A stretch of 16,036 nucleotides of DNA from an uncultured Mycoplasmatota bacterium. Its GTDB lineage: Bacteria > Bacillota_I > Bacilli_A > Mycoplasmatales > Mycoplasmoidaceae. Positions 7,596 to 16,036 of this stretch are shown one piece after another (position 1 is the stretch's first letter; every line of letters starts with the position of its first letter). The stretch is from positions 1-16,036 of the forward strand of contig CATEWF010000019.1 of NCBI GenBank assembly GCA_949527715.1, in the 5' to 3' direction. The translations under genes were made by a program, and so were the position numbers. The notes beneath the pieces are model-generated. The model was not told where the DNA came from. It did no database searches and saw only the letters and a program-made list of their open reading frames with translations.

Positions 7596-9657
7596 AAATA
7601 AATCATATTCTAAATTGATGTCTAAAAAAACCAAACAGGATCATGTATCAAAAGGTTTATCGTGTTTCTTATCGTGGGTTTTCGCATTAGTGTTTTTTGC
7701 TTTGATTATCTTTATTATTTATGCTTCAGTTCCTGGATTTAAAGAATATGGTATAAAGAACATTTTATTTACTTCTACATTTGATTTAGCAAACAATAAA
7801 GCCTCTATTTGATTACCATTATGTGTCACAATTTTGATTTCATTAATAGCAATTATTTTTGCAGGTCCAATTGGAATTAAAACAGCTATTTTCATTAAAT
7901 ATAGATTGCCAAAAAAATACAAAAAAGTTACTAGAGTTGGTATTGAGTTATTAGCTGATATTCCTTCGGTTATATTTGGTTTATTTGCTGCTGAATCGCT
8001 AGGATTAATTGTAAAAAAGATTTTTAATCTTGATACTACATATAGTTTGTTAACAGCTGGTATTATGTTGATTTTTATGATATTACCTACTGTAGTATCA
8101 CTAACACTTAACGCTTTGGATGGTGCAAATAATGATTTAATATCTGCTTCAATGGTTTTAGGGAACACTAGAACTAGATCAATTTACAAAGTTGTTAAAA
8201 AAGAAGTTAAAGGAAGTATATATGTAGGAATAATTATTGCATTAGCAAGAGCGATTGGAGAAACAATGGCTGTTTCAATGATCCTTCAATCTCAGGGTTT
8301 TAATGATACATTCAATCAAGGTTTTTGGGGATTGTTAACTTCAAATTTGAGAACTTTGGGTGCTTTAATTTCGGCTAATATGTTTGCTGAAGGTGGAGGC
8401 CCTGCTCTTCAAGGATTATTATTTGCATTCGGCATATTCTTGTTTGTTTTTATTATGATTTTGAATGCTATTGTAATGAGATTAAGCAAACAAAAATCTT
8501 CAAAAAATAAAAAATACAATCAATTCACAAAAAAAGCATGGGAATGAATAACGTTTGTTCCAAGACTAATTAAAAAAGGTTTTAAAAAAATATTTAGAGT
8601 AAAAGAATATGATGGAAAAGATATCTCTAAATATTTGTATAAAAGAGTCAAGTCTAATAAATTCTTAACTAACTTTTATACTTCGTGAAAGATGTTCTGG
8701 GAATGAGTTTCAATAATCATTACTCTTGCATTTTTATTTTGAATATTAATTGATATATTAGGTTATGGTGGTGTTGCAATTGCTAGTGGATATTCTTCTG
8801 CTTTTTCATTTGGTAAAGATACAACTGGTCAAGCGTTTGTAAATACTTTATTAATTATTGTTTTAGCGATTGGTATCGGATTACCTTTGTCATTGTTAAT
8901 AGCAATTTATTTAAATGAATTTGCGAAAAATGGTAAGACAAAGAAAATTTTATTGTTTTTTATTGATTCTCTTGGTGCAACACCTTCAATTTTATTTGGT
9001 ATGTTTGGTTTAATATTTTTTATTCAAACATGTGGAATGTCATCTGCAGGAAGCGCAGGAAAATCTTTAATTGCTGGTGCGCTAACTATATTAATAGTTA
9101 TTCTTCCTACATTTATTAGAACCATTCAACAGGCTCTTCAATCCGTTCCTAAAGAATTAAGAACGAATTCAATGGCATTAGGTGCAGGAAAATGAGAAAC
9201 GATTAGAAAGATTGTTTTGCCTACAGCACTTCAAGGAATTACTACAAGTGTTGTTTTATCAATTGGTAGAATTCTAGCTGAGACTGCACCATTATATTTA
9301 ACATCAGGTTTGTCTTCTTCTGGTTCCATTGCTCTTAATACTGCCGGTCAAACTTTAACAACTAGAATTTATGATCAAATTTATACTGCAGATATTACTC
9401 AAGGGACATCTGTTATGTATGAATGTGCATTCATAACGATGATTTTGGTTTTATTGATTATTATGATTTCGCATGTATTGATTCCATATTACTTTGTATG
9501 AAAACAAAAGAAAATTCAGAAAAAATATTCAAAACCTGATTCACCATCAAAAACAAATAAAAAGAAAAGAATATTTTCAAAAATATCAAAAAATAAAAAT
9601 AACAATATTATTGTTAATAAAATACAATTATTACATAACTACTTACAATTAACATAA
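7588..9657 (+). CDS. pstCA: Fused phosphate ABC transporter permease PstC-PstA
   Basis: One 689-residue frame contains two complete permease halves. Residues about 1-300 resemble PstC, with the cytoplasmic coupling (EAA-type) loop near 186-205 (MVLGNTRTRSIYKVV) and ARAIGETMAV after it. Residues about 365-635 resemble PstA, with its loop near 528-545 (MALGAGKWETIRKIVLP) and GRILAETAP after it. A basic linker of about 60 residues joins them. In most bacteria these are separate genes; fused forms are known in mycoplasmas. The last 50 residues form a Lys-, Asn- and Ser-rich cytoplasmic tail. Translation overlaps pstS by eight bases, and its stop TAA shares one base with the pstB ATG (TAATG), pointing to tight coupling. 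Trp is encoded by both TGA and TGG. Confidence 0.93.
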
Positions 9658-10613
9658 TGATAAAAGTAAAGAAAACATCTATCGATAAAGATCAAAAAGA
9701 TGCTCAAAAAATTAAAAAAATTTTAGAGAAAAATAAAGTGGTTGCCCCCCTTTACTATCTGTTTTTAGATAAAAATCAAAAAACTATTTATAAAACATTA
9801 AAAAATAAAATTAAAAACGAATTAGAAACAAAAAAAACTAATTTTAATAAAAACAATATTTTTGAAGTTGAAAAATTTAATTTCTGGTATAGAAATCAAA
9901 ATAAGCATGCATTAATAGATATTAATACAACTATAGCTCGTAAAAAAGTTACAGCTTTTATTGGGCCTTCTGGTTGTGGTAAGTCAACATTCTTGCGTTG
10001 TTTAAATAGAATGAATGATCAAATCGATAACACACATAGTGAAGGAAATATTTATTTTGATGATGGTATTAATTTAAAATCACCAAAATTAAATACGTTA
10101 GAATTGACTACACGTGTTGGAATGATATTTCAAAAGCCATCACCATTCCCAATGAGTATTTATGATAATGTTGCATATGGTCCAAGATCACATGGTATTA
10201 ATGATAAAAAAGTACTAGACACAATTGTTGAAGAATCATTAAAAGGTGCTGCTCTTTGAGATGAAGTTAAAAACAATTTATATGATTTAGGTACTTCATT
10301 ATCAGGTGGTCAACAACAAAGATTGTGTATTGCAAGAGCAATTGCTCTTAAACCAGAAGTTTTGTTAATGGACGAGCCTACAAGTGGTCTTGATCCGATT
10401 GCTACTTCAAAAATTGAAACACTTGTTTTAAATCTTAAAAAAGATTTCACAATCATTATCGTTACTCATTCTATGGCTCAAGCTCAAAGAGTAAGCGATG
10501 ACACTGCTTTCTTTTATCAAGGAAGACTAATTGAAAAAAATACGACGAAAAAAATATTTACATCACCAGATAACAAGAGAACACGAGAATATATTTCAGG
10601 AAAAATTGGATAA
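9657..10613 (+). CDS. pstB: Phosphate ABC transporter ATP-binding protein PstB
   Basis: The 318-residue protein contains a complete ATPase domain from about residue 68: Walker A GPSGCGKST (103-111), Q-loop at Q159 in the PstB-typical FQKPSPFPMSIYDNV, signature LSGGQQQR (215-222), Walker B VLLMDE (235-240), D-loop (SGLDP) and switch H271. It powers phosphate import through the fused permease. The usual PstB is about 250-260 residues; here a Lys-rich extension of about 67 residues precedes the ATPase domain. The start at 9657 overlaps the previous stop by one base and the whole extension is open, so it is probably real. TGA at 10257-10259 encodes Trp201. Confidence 0.96.
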
Positions 10614-10626
10614 GAAAGGATTAATT

Positions 10627-11184
10627 ATGAATAAATATAAGATTAGTACAATTATTTCAACAATATTATTAGCACTAACATTCATTGTTTTGTGTGCTAG
10701 TGCGTTTAGTAGTGAAACAAATTTTGATTTATTTAACATGAATGTTAGAGAAGGTTTTTGAAAATTAAATTTAAATGTGGATACAACTACAGGTTCAACA
10801 ATAGATAGAACATTTAGTACTTATGGTATTGTTTCGCTTATTTGTATTTTAATATCATTTCTTATGATTACCATACATACACTTATTAATTTGAAAAACA
10901 ATTACAAATCAAAAACTACAAATATTGCATTGTATTTAATGATGATTGTATGTTTTGCTGTATTTATTGTTGGAATAACTGCTATTCCAAACACATCAGC
11001 TACAGATGAAAACCAAAATTTTTCATGATTATTTAAAACAAAAAGTTTGCAAGATGGAGCTATAACTCTAACGGGTGGTGCAATTGGTTGTTTAGCCGCA
11101 CTTATTGTAGCATATGTATGTTCATTAGGTTATTTTGCATATAGTTTATTTAAAAAGAATAAAACTACAAGAAAAGGAAAATAA
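10627..11184 (+). CDS. Four-TM membrane protein of unknown function in the pst operon
   Basis: The 185-residue product is not recognised. It has four hydrophobic segments: about 8-28, 66-88, 98-121 and 148-173. The first external loop (29-65) is polar with Asp, Thr and Ser; the second (122-147) is shorter; the C terminus is Lys/Arg-rich (KKNKTTRKGK), placing both ends in the cytoplasm by the positive-inside rule. AAAGGA at 10615-10620 lies six bases before the ATG and fixes the start, 13 bases after the pstB stop. The phoU start follows one base after its stop. Its place between pstB and phoU suggests a role in phosphate transport or its control, perhaps a membrane anchor for PhoU or an additional transporter subunit; this is inference from position only. 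Confidence 0.88.
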
Positions 11185-11185
11185 A

Positions 11186-11890
11186 ATGGCAGCTAATTAT
11201 TCGTTATTAAAAGATTCAGAAAATGAATTACTAGAAAAATTTCGTGCATTTGCCAGACACGTTATTTTGTCTTGAAAAACTTTATATAAAACTTTACAAA
11301 ATGATGAAATAATTTCAGAAGAACAACTTCAAACTTTTTTTGAATTAGAAGATCAATCTAATCATTTTGAAGCTGAAATTCTTGATGATTCAATTTGAGC
11401 TATTTCAAAAAACCAACCAGTCGGCAACCATTTAAGATTTATTATTGCAATTTTAAATTCAATCACAGATTTAGAAAGAATGGCTGATTATGTAATGAGT
11501 ACTGCAAAGTTTTTCTATACTCACAAAAAAGTTGGTAACAAAATTAAGGATTTATTGATTTCGTCGATAAAAGATTCATCAAGTTATATTGAAAAAATAT
11601 TAGATTGTTTAATGAATAAAAAAGCAGTTGAAACATATGAAGTAGCAGTTAGATATCAAACTGCATATCAAGACAAATACTCTTCTACAATGGTTGAATT
11701 GTCTAAAATTCTTCATTCTAAGACAGCGAAAGAAATTGCTAACATCTTAACTGGAGTAATCATTATTTTTAAACATGTAGAAAGAAATGTTGATCACGCA
11801 CTAAATATTGCAGAAAACTTCTTGTATATTAAAGAATCTGATTTCTTCTTTAGTAAAAAGAGTAAACAAGTACAAAAGATTAAAAAATAA
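11186..11890 (+). CDS. phoU: PhoU family phosphate transport regulator
   Basis: The 234-residue all-helical protein has the two PhoU repeats. The metal-binding motifs are visible as DLERMADYVM (95-104) and HVERNVDHALNIAE (197-210), matching the E/D-x-x-x-D pattern that binds multinuclear iron or zinc clusters. PhoU restrains Pst transport and, where one exists, the PhoR kinase. No sensor kinase or response regulator gene is visible nearby, so here it probably acts directly on the transporter. AAAAGG at 11172-11177 lies eight bases before the ATG. It is the last gene of the operon. The C-terminal 15 residues are Lys-rich and beyond the usual domain. Confidence 0.93.
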
Positions 11891-11911
11891 GCACCTTTTA
11901 TAAAAAGTCTA

Positions 11912-11917
11912 TATAAT
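11912..11917 (+). promoter_or_regulatory. Putative -10 box of the RNase J-like/FtsK-like unit
   Basis: TATAAT lies 41 bases before the start at 11959, in the 68-base gap after phoU. A second candidate, TATACT at 11940-11945, would give a leader of only about seven bases. There is no good terminator after phoU, so read-through from the pst operon is also possible. Confidence 0.4.
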
Positions 11918-11958
11918 TAACAACAAATAACAATCTTAATATACTTTTTAATATTATT

Positions 11959-13644
11959 ATGTCAAAAATTGATTTTTTAGGTTTTGGCGGATTGGATGAA
12001 AAACAAAATCCATGTTATTCATTAACCATAGATGGAGATATTTATATCTTAAATTGTGGTATTTCTTTACCGACTTCAACCTCATTAGGAATTAAGAAAA
12101 TAATTCCTGATTATTCATGGATTATTAACAACAAAAATGCAATTAAAGGTATTTTTATTGGTAATGCAACATATATAAACTTTGGTGGATTGCAATATCT
12201 ATATAGACTTTTACCAAACATTCCTATTTATACAAATGATATCAGTGCTTCTATTATCATTACATATTTTAAGAATCTTTTTTATAACACAAATAATAAT
12301 TTGAATTTAAATATTAGGGTTCTTGAACCGATGAAAGCTAATCAAATTGGTAAAGCTTCAGTGATTATGTTTAAAGTATCATCATATACACCACATTCAA
12401 CAGGATTTGTATTTAATACAAAAGATGGTGCAATAATTTACATCGATGATTTTGTTTTGAATTCAAGTATTGGAGATTTGTTTCCTAATGATTATCTGAA
12501 AGTAGCACAAGCATTTAGTACTAGATGTTTAGCGTTAATAGTTGGATCAGGACTTGTTGGTGAATCTACAGGATTTACTTATCCTAATGCTCATATTATT
12601 AAATATTTTATTGGTATTTTACAAGAACATATTGATTCAAGGGTCTTAGTTTCGTGTTACGATTTTGAAATTTACCGTATGCTATCATTAATTAGCGCTT
12701 GTGCATCAATGGGCAGACCAATTTGTATATATGGTAAAAACTTCTTTTATACTTTCAAACATTTACAAGAGACAAAAAAACTTTTTATCAAAAATCTAAA
12801 AATTATTAATGATTCACAATTAGAACAAAACCCAAATGCTGTTGTTCTTATTGTTGATTCTCTTGAAAAATATTTTGTCAAACTTCAAAAAATTATTAAT
12901 GGAGAAGATCCAAAAGTTCAATTACAAGAAACTGATAATTTTGTATATGCAAATAATACATTATTTGGATATGAAAAAGCGGAAGCAAATTTAATTGATA
13001 ATTTATATCGTTCAAATATTAATCAAATTTACAAATTACCAAAAACAATCCTTCCATTAAAAGCTTCAAATGAAGACCATAAATTTATCATTAATTGTTT
13101 CAAACCCAAATACATTATTCCTGTAAGCGGTTTACATATGAGTTTCGAAGCGTATAAAAAATGTGCTTGATCAATGGGAATTAACAAAAATAGTGTTTTA
13201 GTTCTTGATAATGGAGACAAAGTTACTTTTGAAAATACACAATTATTACCAACAAAGAAATTTATTAAATTAACTCCACAATTTATTAACTCTCAAGGTT
13301 CACTTGATGGAGAAACAAGTTCTATGTTTGAAAGAGACCAGATGAAAGAAACAGGCGTGGTGCTTGCTAATTTGTTGCTTTCAAATCAAACCAAACAAAT
13401 TATTAAATTTAATTTTGATGCTGTTGGAGTATTAAACATTACTGATCAAATAAAAGAAACTTTATCAAAACTAAATGAAGAGTTTGTTAAATCATTAAAC
13501 GAATATGCAAAGACTCAGTTAGAAGCAAAAACTTTTGATGTAAAAGAATATAAATTATTTGTTAGAAAAATTGTAGGTAAACAGTTTGATAAAAAATTTA
13601 ACAAAAAGCCACTTGTTATAACAACTATAATATTTTCAAAATAG
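11959..13644 (+). CDS. RNase J-like protein lacking all catalytic residues (probable pseudoenzyme)
   Basis: The 561-residue protein aligns end to end with RNase J (metallo-beta-lactamase, beta-CASP and C-terminal domains): FLGFGGLDEKQNP at 6-18, LGIKKIIPDYSWI at 43-55, CYDFEIYRMLSLISACASMGRP at about 233-254 in place of the ASNIHR region, FKPKYIIPVSG at 381-391, and LVLDNGDKVTF at 414-424. The catalytic motif His-x-His-x-Asp-His after KGIF is GNATYIN (68-74), with no His or Asp; the next His is Ser (141-142); the HTSGHGG region is LPLKASN; the Met-Pro-Ile-His-Gly-Glu histidine is S390. Only the Asp in IDDF (D164) remains. It cannot bind the two zinc ions in the known way. Length and fold are full, TGA 13168-13170 is Trp404, and no frameshift is seen. 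It probably acts as a partner of an active RNase J encoded elsewhere, as J2 does with J1 in Firmicutes. No Shine-Dalgarno precedes it. Confidence 0.9.
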
Positions 13645-13652
13645 TTGTATAT

Positions 13653-15548
13653 ATGGATACTAAAGTTACTCAAGATATTTCTGAAGTAAATAATAGAATA
13701 GTAGCAAATTACAACAAAGCTAAAAAAACATCTAGAATTTTTACTTGTTGTATGTTGTTAATTCTATTAACAATATCTTTAGTTAGATTACCATTTACAG
13801 GTTGTTATTTAGATGCAATATTTTTTGAATACTTATTTGGAGTATCAAAATATTTTGTTTATTTTTTTATATATGCAATGCTAATAGTTAAATTATTTAA
13901 CAAAAGTATTCTTAAAATATTTTTTAAACACAATATTTGAATTTTTGAGTTGTTAATGTTTTTATTTATTTTCATTATGACTTCGGCAGCTTCATGATTA
14001 GCAGGGAATCATGCTACACAAGTAATTAATCAAAATTTTATTGATCCTTTAATAAAATATCACACATTATATGAGCAATATATTAGCATAAATTCATTAA
14101 AAATGTGATTTTCTGAATTCATTAATTCAAACATTACAGGTGGGTTGATTGGAGAATTTTTTGTAAGCTTATCATTTATTATGCAATGATCAACATTGTT
14201 TATCTTTGAAATGATTTTACTTATTGCTGCGGTTGCAATTTTATTTGGAGTCAAAAATATAAAGTTCTTAAATAAAATAAAAAAATCAATTGTTCAAAAA
14301 TTGGGTGGTGTTTATTTAGAACAAAAAAATCCAGAAGATGAACTTAATGGTACTAAAAAAGATAAAAAGATTAATATATTTGATTTGAATTCAATTAAGA
14401 TGGAGGCAATGAACCAATCACAAGATACACCGCCTCTTTCTTTTTTAACAGATACTGGAGTAGATAACTATCAAAGAAATATTGAAAAATCTGTAAAAGT
14501 AATAAAAGATTTAAATAACTTTATTCAAAAAAATAACATCGGTCTTGCTTTTGTAACTTCAAACATTATGCCATTGTATTGCGAATATATTTATAAGTTC
14601 ACAGATGAAGACCAAATTAATAAGTTAATTCATTTAAAAAAAGAATTACTTGAAATATTTAGCACAAACCAAATTAACTTTGCAGTTAAAGGAGCAAAAA
14701 TTACCATTGAAGTTTTAAACAAACAACCATCAAAAATTTCGATAAAAAATGTATTAACATCTGAAAAGAAACTAACGAAAGATATTGTTGCAGTTGGATC
14801 AACATATAGTCAAATGAATGTAACTTATGACTTTAAAACTAGTCCATCAACACTAATTGTTGGTAAACCAGGAAGTGGTGCTATTATGCAAGTTTCGTCA
14901 TTGATTCTTTCGCATGTTTATTTAAATTCACCCAAAGATTTAAAAATTCTTTTGTGTTCTTGTCGTGAACAAAAAATATTTGAATCTTTTTCCGGATTAG
15001 ATCATTTAATAAGTTCTCCAACTTCTACACAATCTGAAACAAATACATGTTTAACTTCATTGCTTGATGATTTAAAATTAAGACAAAAAACGATATCTAA
15101 ATCACATTGTTCAGATATTGACACATATAACAAGAATAATCAAGAAAATAAACTTAATAAAATATTAGTTGTTTTATTTGATGTAGATCAATTCCTAAAT
15201 GAAACACCAAATAATATCGCTATTTTAAAAGAACTTTTATCAACGGATGCAAAAATTTGTGGTGTAGAAGTAATACTATATGCACAATCAATTGATTCAT
15301 ATTTATGAAATGAAGATTTTCAAAAAAATATTTCTTCTTATTTTGTCTTCAAAACTTCTGATGAAAATGTTTCTAAATTATTCTTAAATTCTCCTAAAGC
15401 ATTAAATTTATTTGGTAACGGTGATGGATTTATGTTATTAAAATCAGATAGAACAAAAACAAGAATCCAATCTTGTTATGTAAATAAGGAAGAACTAATT
15501 GAGACAATCAAAATTATTAATACATTCTACGATTGCAAAAACAAATAA
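13653..15548 (+). CDS. FtsK/SpoIIIE-like membrane protein with broken ATPase motifs and no gamma domain
   Basis: The 631-residue protein has the FtsK order: hydrophobic segments at about 28-46, 60-83, 96-117 and 163-199 (one or two helices), a charged linker (205-258), then the alpha domain starting at PPLSFL (260-265) and the RecA-like beta domain from about 395. Walker A reads GKPGSGAI (404-411), with Ala for the essential Lys and Ile for Ser; Walker B reads VVLFDVDQF with D510 kept but Val511 for Glu; the Ala-Thr-Gln-Arg-Pro motif is YAQSID. The late motif GNGDG (588-592) and IQSCYVNKEEL are conserved, and the protein then stops exactly where the DNA-orienting gamma winged helix would begin. 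It therefore should neither hydrolyse ATP nor read polar sequences in the known way. It starts eight bases after the RNase J-like gene and has no Shine-Dalgarno, so it is probably co-transcribed and translationally coupled. Confidence 0.88.
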
Positions 15549-15570
15549 TATTTAAAAAATGGTTTTGCTA

Positions 15571-15576
15571 TATAAT
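15571..15576 (+). promoter_or_regulatory. -10 box of the RNase P RNA gene
   Basis: TATAAT ends seven bases before the first base of the RNase P RNA P1 stem, exactly the distance expected for a start site at 15583. TGC at 15566-15568 is placed like part of an extended -10 for the overlapping TATATA. No -35 is apparent. Confidence 0.7.
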
Positions 15577-15582
15577 TTGTCC

Positions 15583-15936
15583 TACAAGTAATTGATCGCT
15601 GCATTAATAATGTAGAGGAAAGTCCATGCTTGCACAGGCTGCGATGCTTGTAAATGTTTATGTGGAATGATAAATTCCAACACCCTATAGTTAGAGTGAT
15701 GACGCTAGAACTATCTAAGTATTAGTATAAGATAGTAATAGCCTAAAGTGCCACAGAGACGAGTTTATAGGAAACTATAAAAGTGAAACGCGGTAAACTC
15801 CATAAGCAAGAAACCCAAATTTGGTAGGGGAACAAATCAAAGATAACTGAATCGATGATTTGACACATATGTGTAGATAAATGATCAATATCATTATACG
15901 AATAATGACACAGAACATGGCTTACAACTTGTAAAT
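15583..15936 (+). ncRNA. rnpB: RNase P RNA (type B)
   Basis: The catalytic RNA of RNase P matures tRNA 5' ends. Its universally conserved parts are visible: GAGGAAAGTCC at 15615-15625 (first conserved region, P4 5' strand), CCACAGAGACGAG around 15751-15763, GAAACGCGGTAAACTCC around 15784-15800, and AGAACATGGCTTACA at 15912-15926 (fifth conserved region, P4 3' strand). The closing P1 helix pairs TACAAGT (15583-15589) with ACTTGTA (15927-15933), fixing both ends. The length of about 350 bases and general layout fit the Bacillus/mycoplasma type B class. It has its own -10 box and terminator and lies 34 bases after the FtsK-like gene. Confidence 0.95.
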
Positions 15937-15945
15937 AACTAAATA

Positions 15946-15980
15946 AAAAAAGGTCGGTTTTAATCGATCTTTTTTATTTT
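15946..15980 (+). terminator. Rho-independent terminator of rnpB
   Basis: AAAAAAGGTCG (15946-15956) pairs with CGATCTTTTTT (15965-15975) with one G-U pair and an eight-base loop; the T-run continues as TTTTTATTTT. It begins 13 bases after the P1 stem of RNase P RNA. Confidence 0.88.
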
Positions 15981-15990
15981 CTTATAGACT

Positions 15991-16006
15991 GTAAAACCTA
16001 TTTTAC
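15991..16006. repeat. Short perfect inverted repeat in the last intergenic region
   Basis: GTAAAA and TTTTAC flank the four-base loop CCTA. It may be an operator or leader hairpin for a gene starting at the window edge, or chance in A+T-rich DNA. Confidence 0.3.
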
Positions 16007-16023
16007 GCCACTTTGGAGTAAAT

Positions 16024-16036
16024 ATGGGGAAATGAC
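16024..16036 (+). CDS. Possible start of a gene cut by the window end
   Basis: ATG at 16024 is preceded by TGGAG (16014-16018), a good Shine-Dalgarno at five-base spacing. Only Met-Gly-Lys-Trp can be read (TGA as Trp), so no product can be named. The call rests on the start signals alone. Confidence 0.3.

Noticed and set aside
7719..8168. Minus-strand open frame of 149 codons inside the permease fusion gene.
   Set aside because: It is antisense to strongly conserved PstC coding sequence, has no recognisable motif and no start signals.
9745..9750. Run of six C in the pstB extension as a phase-variation tract.
   Set aside because: It is short and in frame, and known mycoplasma contingency tracts are longer; a slip would inactivate an operon core gene.
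10531..10626. Earlier in-frame start for the four-TM protein within pstB.
   Set aside because: The added residues would be a shadow of the pstB end; AAAGGA at 10615-10620 points to ATG 10627.
11895..11907. CTTTT/AAAAG hairpin after phoU as a terminator.
   Set aside because: Only a five-base, almost all A-T stem with a three-base loop and no T-run; too weak.
13029..13220. Minus-strand open frame of 63 codons within the RNase J-like gene.
   Set aside because: Antisense to the conserved C-terminal part of that gene; no evidence for expression.
14060..14254. Minus-strand open frame of 64 codons within the FtsK-like gene.
   Set aside because: Antisense to membrane-segment coding sequence; no start signals.
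288..15308. Many in-frame TGA codons that would break most genes into fragments under the standard code.
   Set aside because: Conserved domains continue across every one, often where Trp fits, so these are code 4 Trp codons and the genes are not pseudogenes.
16011..16030. TGG-containing near repeats resembling MraZ boxes before a division cluster.
   Set aside because: Spacing is 11 bases and the sequences match each other poorly; the downstream gene is not visible.

Overview
The window reads as part of a mollicute (mycoplasma) chromosome. It is very A+T-rich, and every long gene stays open only if TGA is read as tryptophan (code 4); TGA and TGG codons are mixed. Gene content (fused PstC-PstA permease, PstB with a long N-terminal extension, PhoU, two-domain RNase J relative, short type B RNase P RNA) suits the Pneumoniae/Malacoplasma branch, but the species cannot be fixed from the sequence alone. 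No mobile element, CRISPR array or tRNA gene was seen.

Layout: (1) 3-1070, the 3' part of an unrecognised multi-pass membrane protein gene, followed by a hairpin terminator. (2) 1244-3207, a two-gene unit of RidA and an APC-family amino-acid permease, closed by a strong terminator at 3213-3239. (3) 3262-3591, a small C-terminally anchored membrane protein with a promoter so close that its mRNA may be nearly leaderless. It converges with (4) pepF, oligoendopeptidase F, on the minus strand (5387-3588). (5) 5453-6360, ybaB and recR, divergent from pepF, with overlapping -10 boxes on the two strands. (6) 6408-11890, a phosphate-uptake operon: PstS-like binding protein, fused PstC-PstA, PstB, an unrecognised four-TM protein, PhoU. 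(7) 11959-15548, two adjacent genes that keep the complete fold of a well-known enzyme but have lost its catalytic residues: an RNase J relative without any metal-binding histidines, and an FtsK/SpoIIIE relative with broken Walker A and B motifs and no gamma domain. (8) 15583-15936, RNase P RNA with its own promoter and terminator. A possible new gene begins in the last 13 bases.

How the genes may work together: the pst operon forms a complete high-affinity phosphate importer with PhoU and an extra membrane subunit of unknown role; no sensor kinase or response regulator is visible nearby. RidA plus permease suggests linked amino-acid import and clearance of reactive enamine/imine by-products. 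The most interesting region is the pair of apparent pseudoenzymes at 11959-15548, both uninterrupted and therefore probably kept for structural or regulatory roles.
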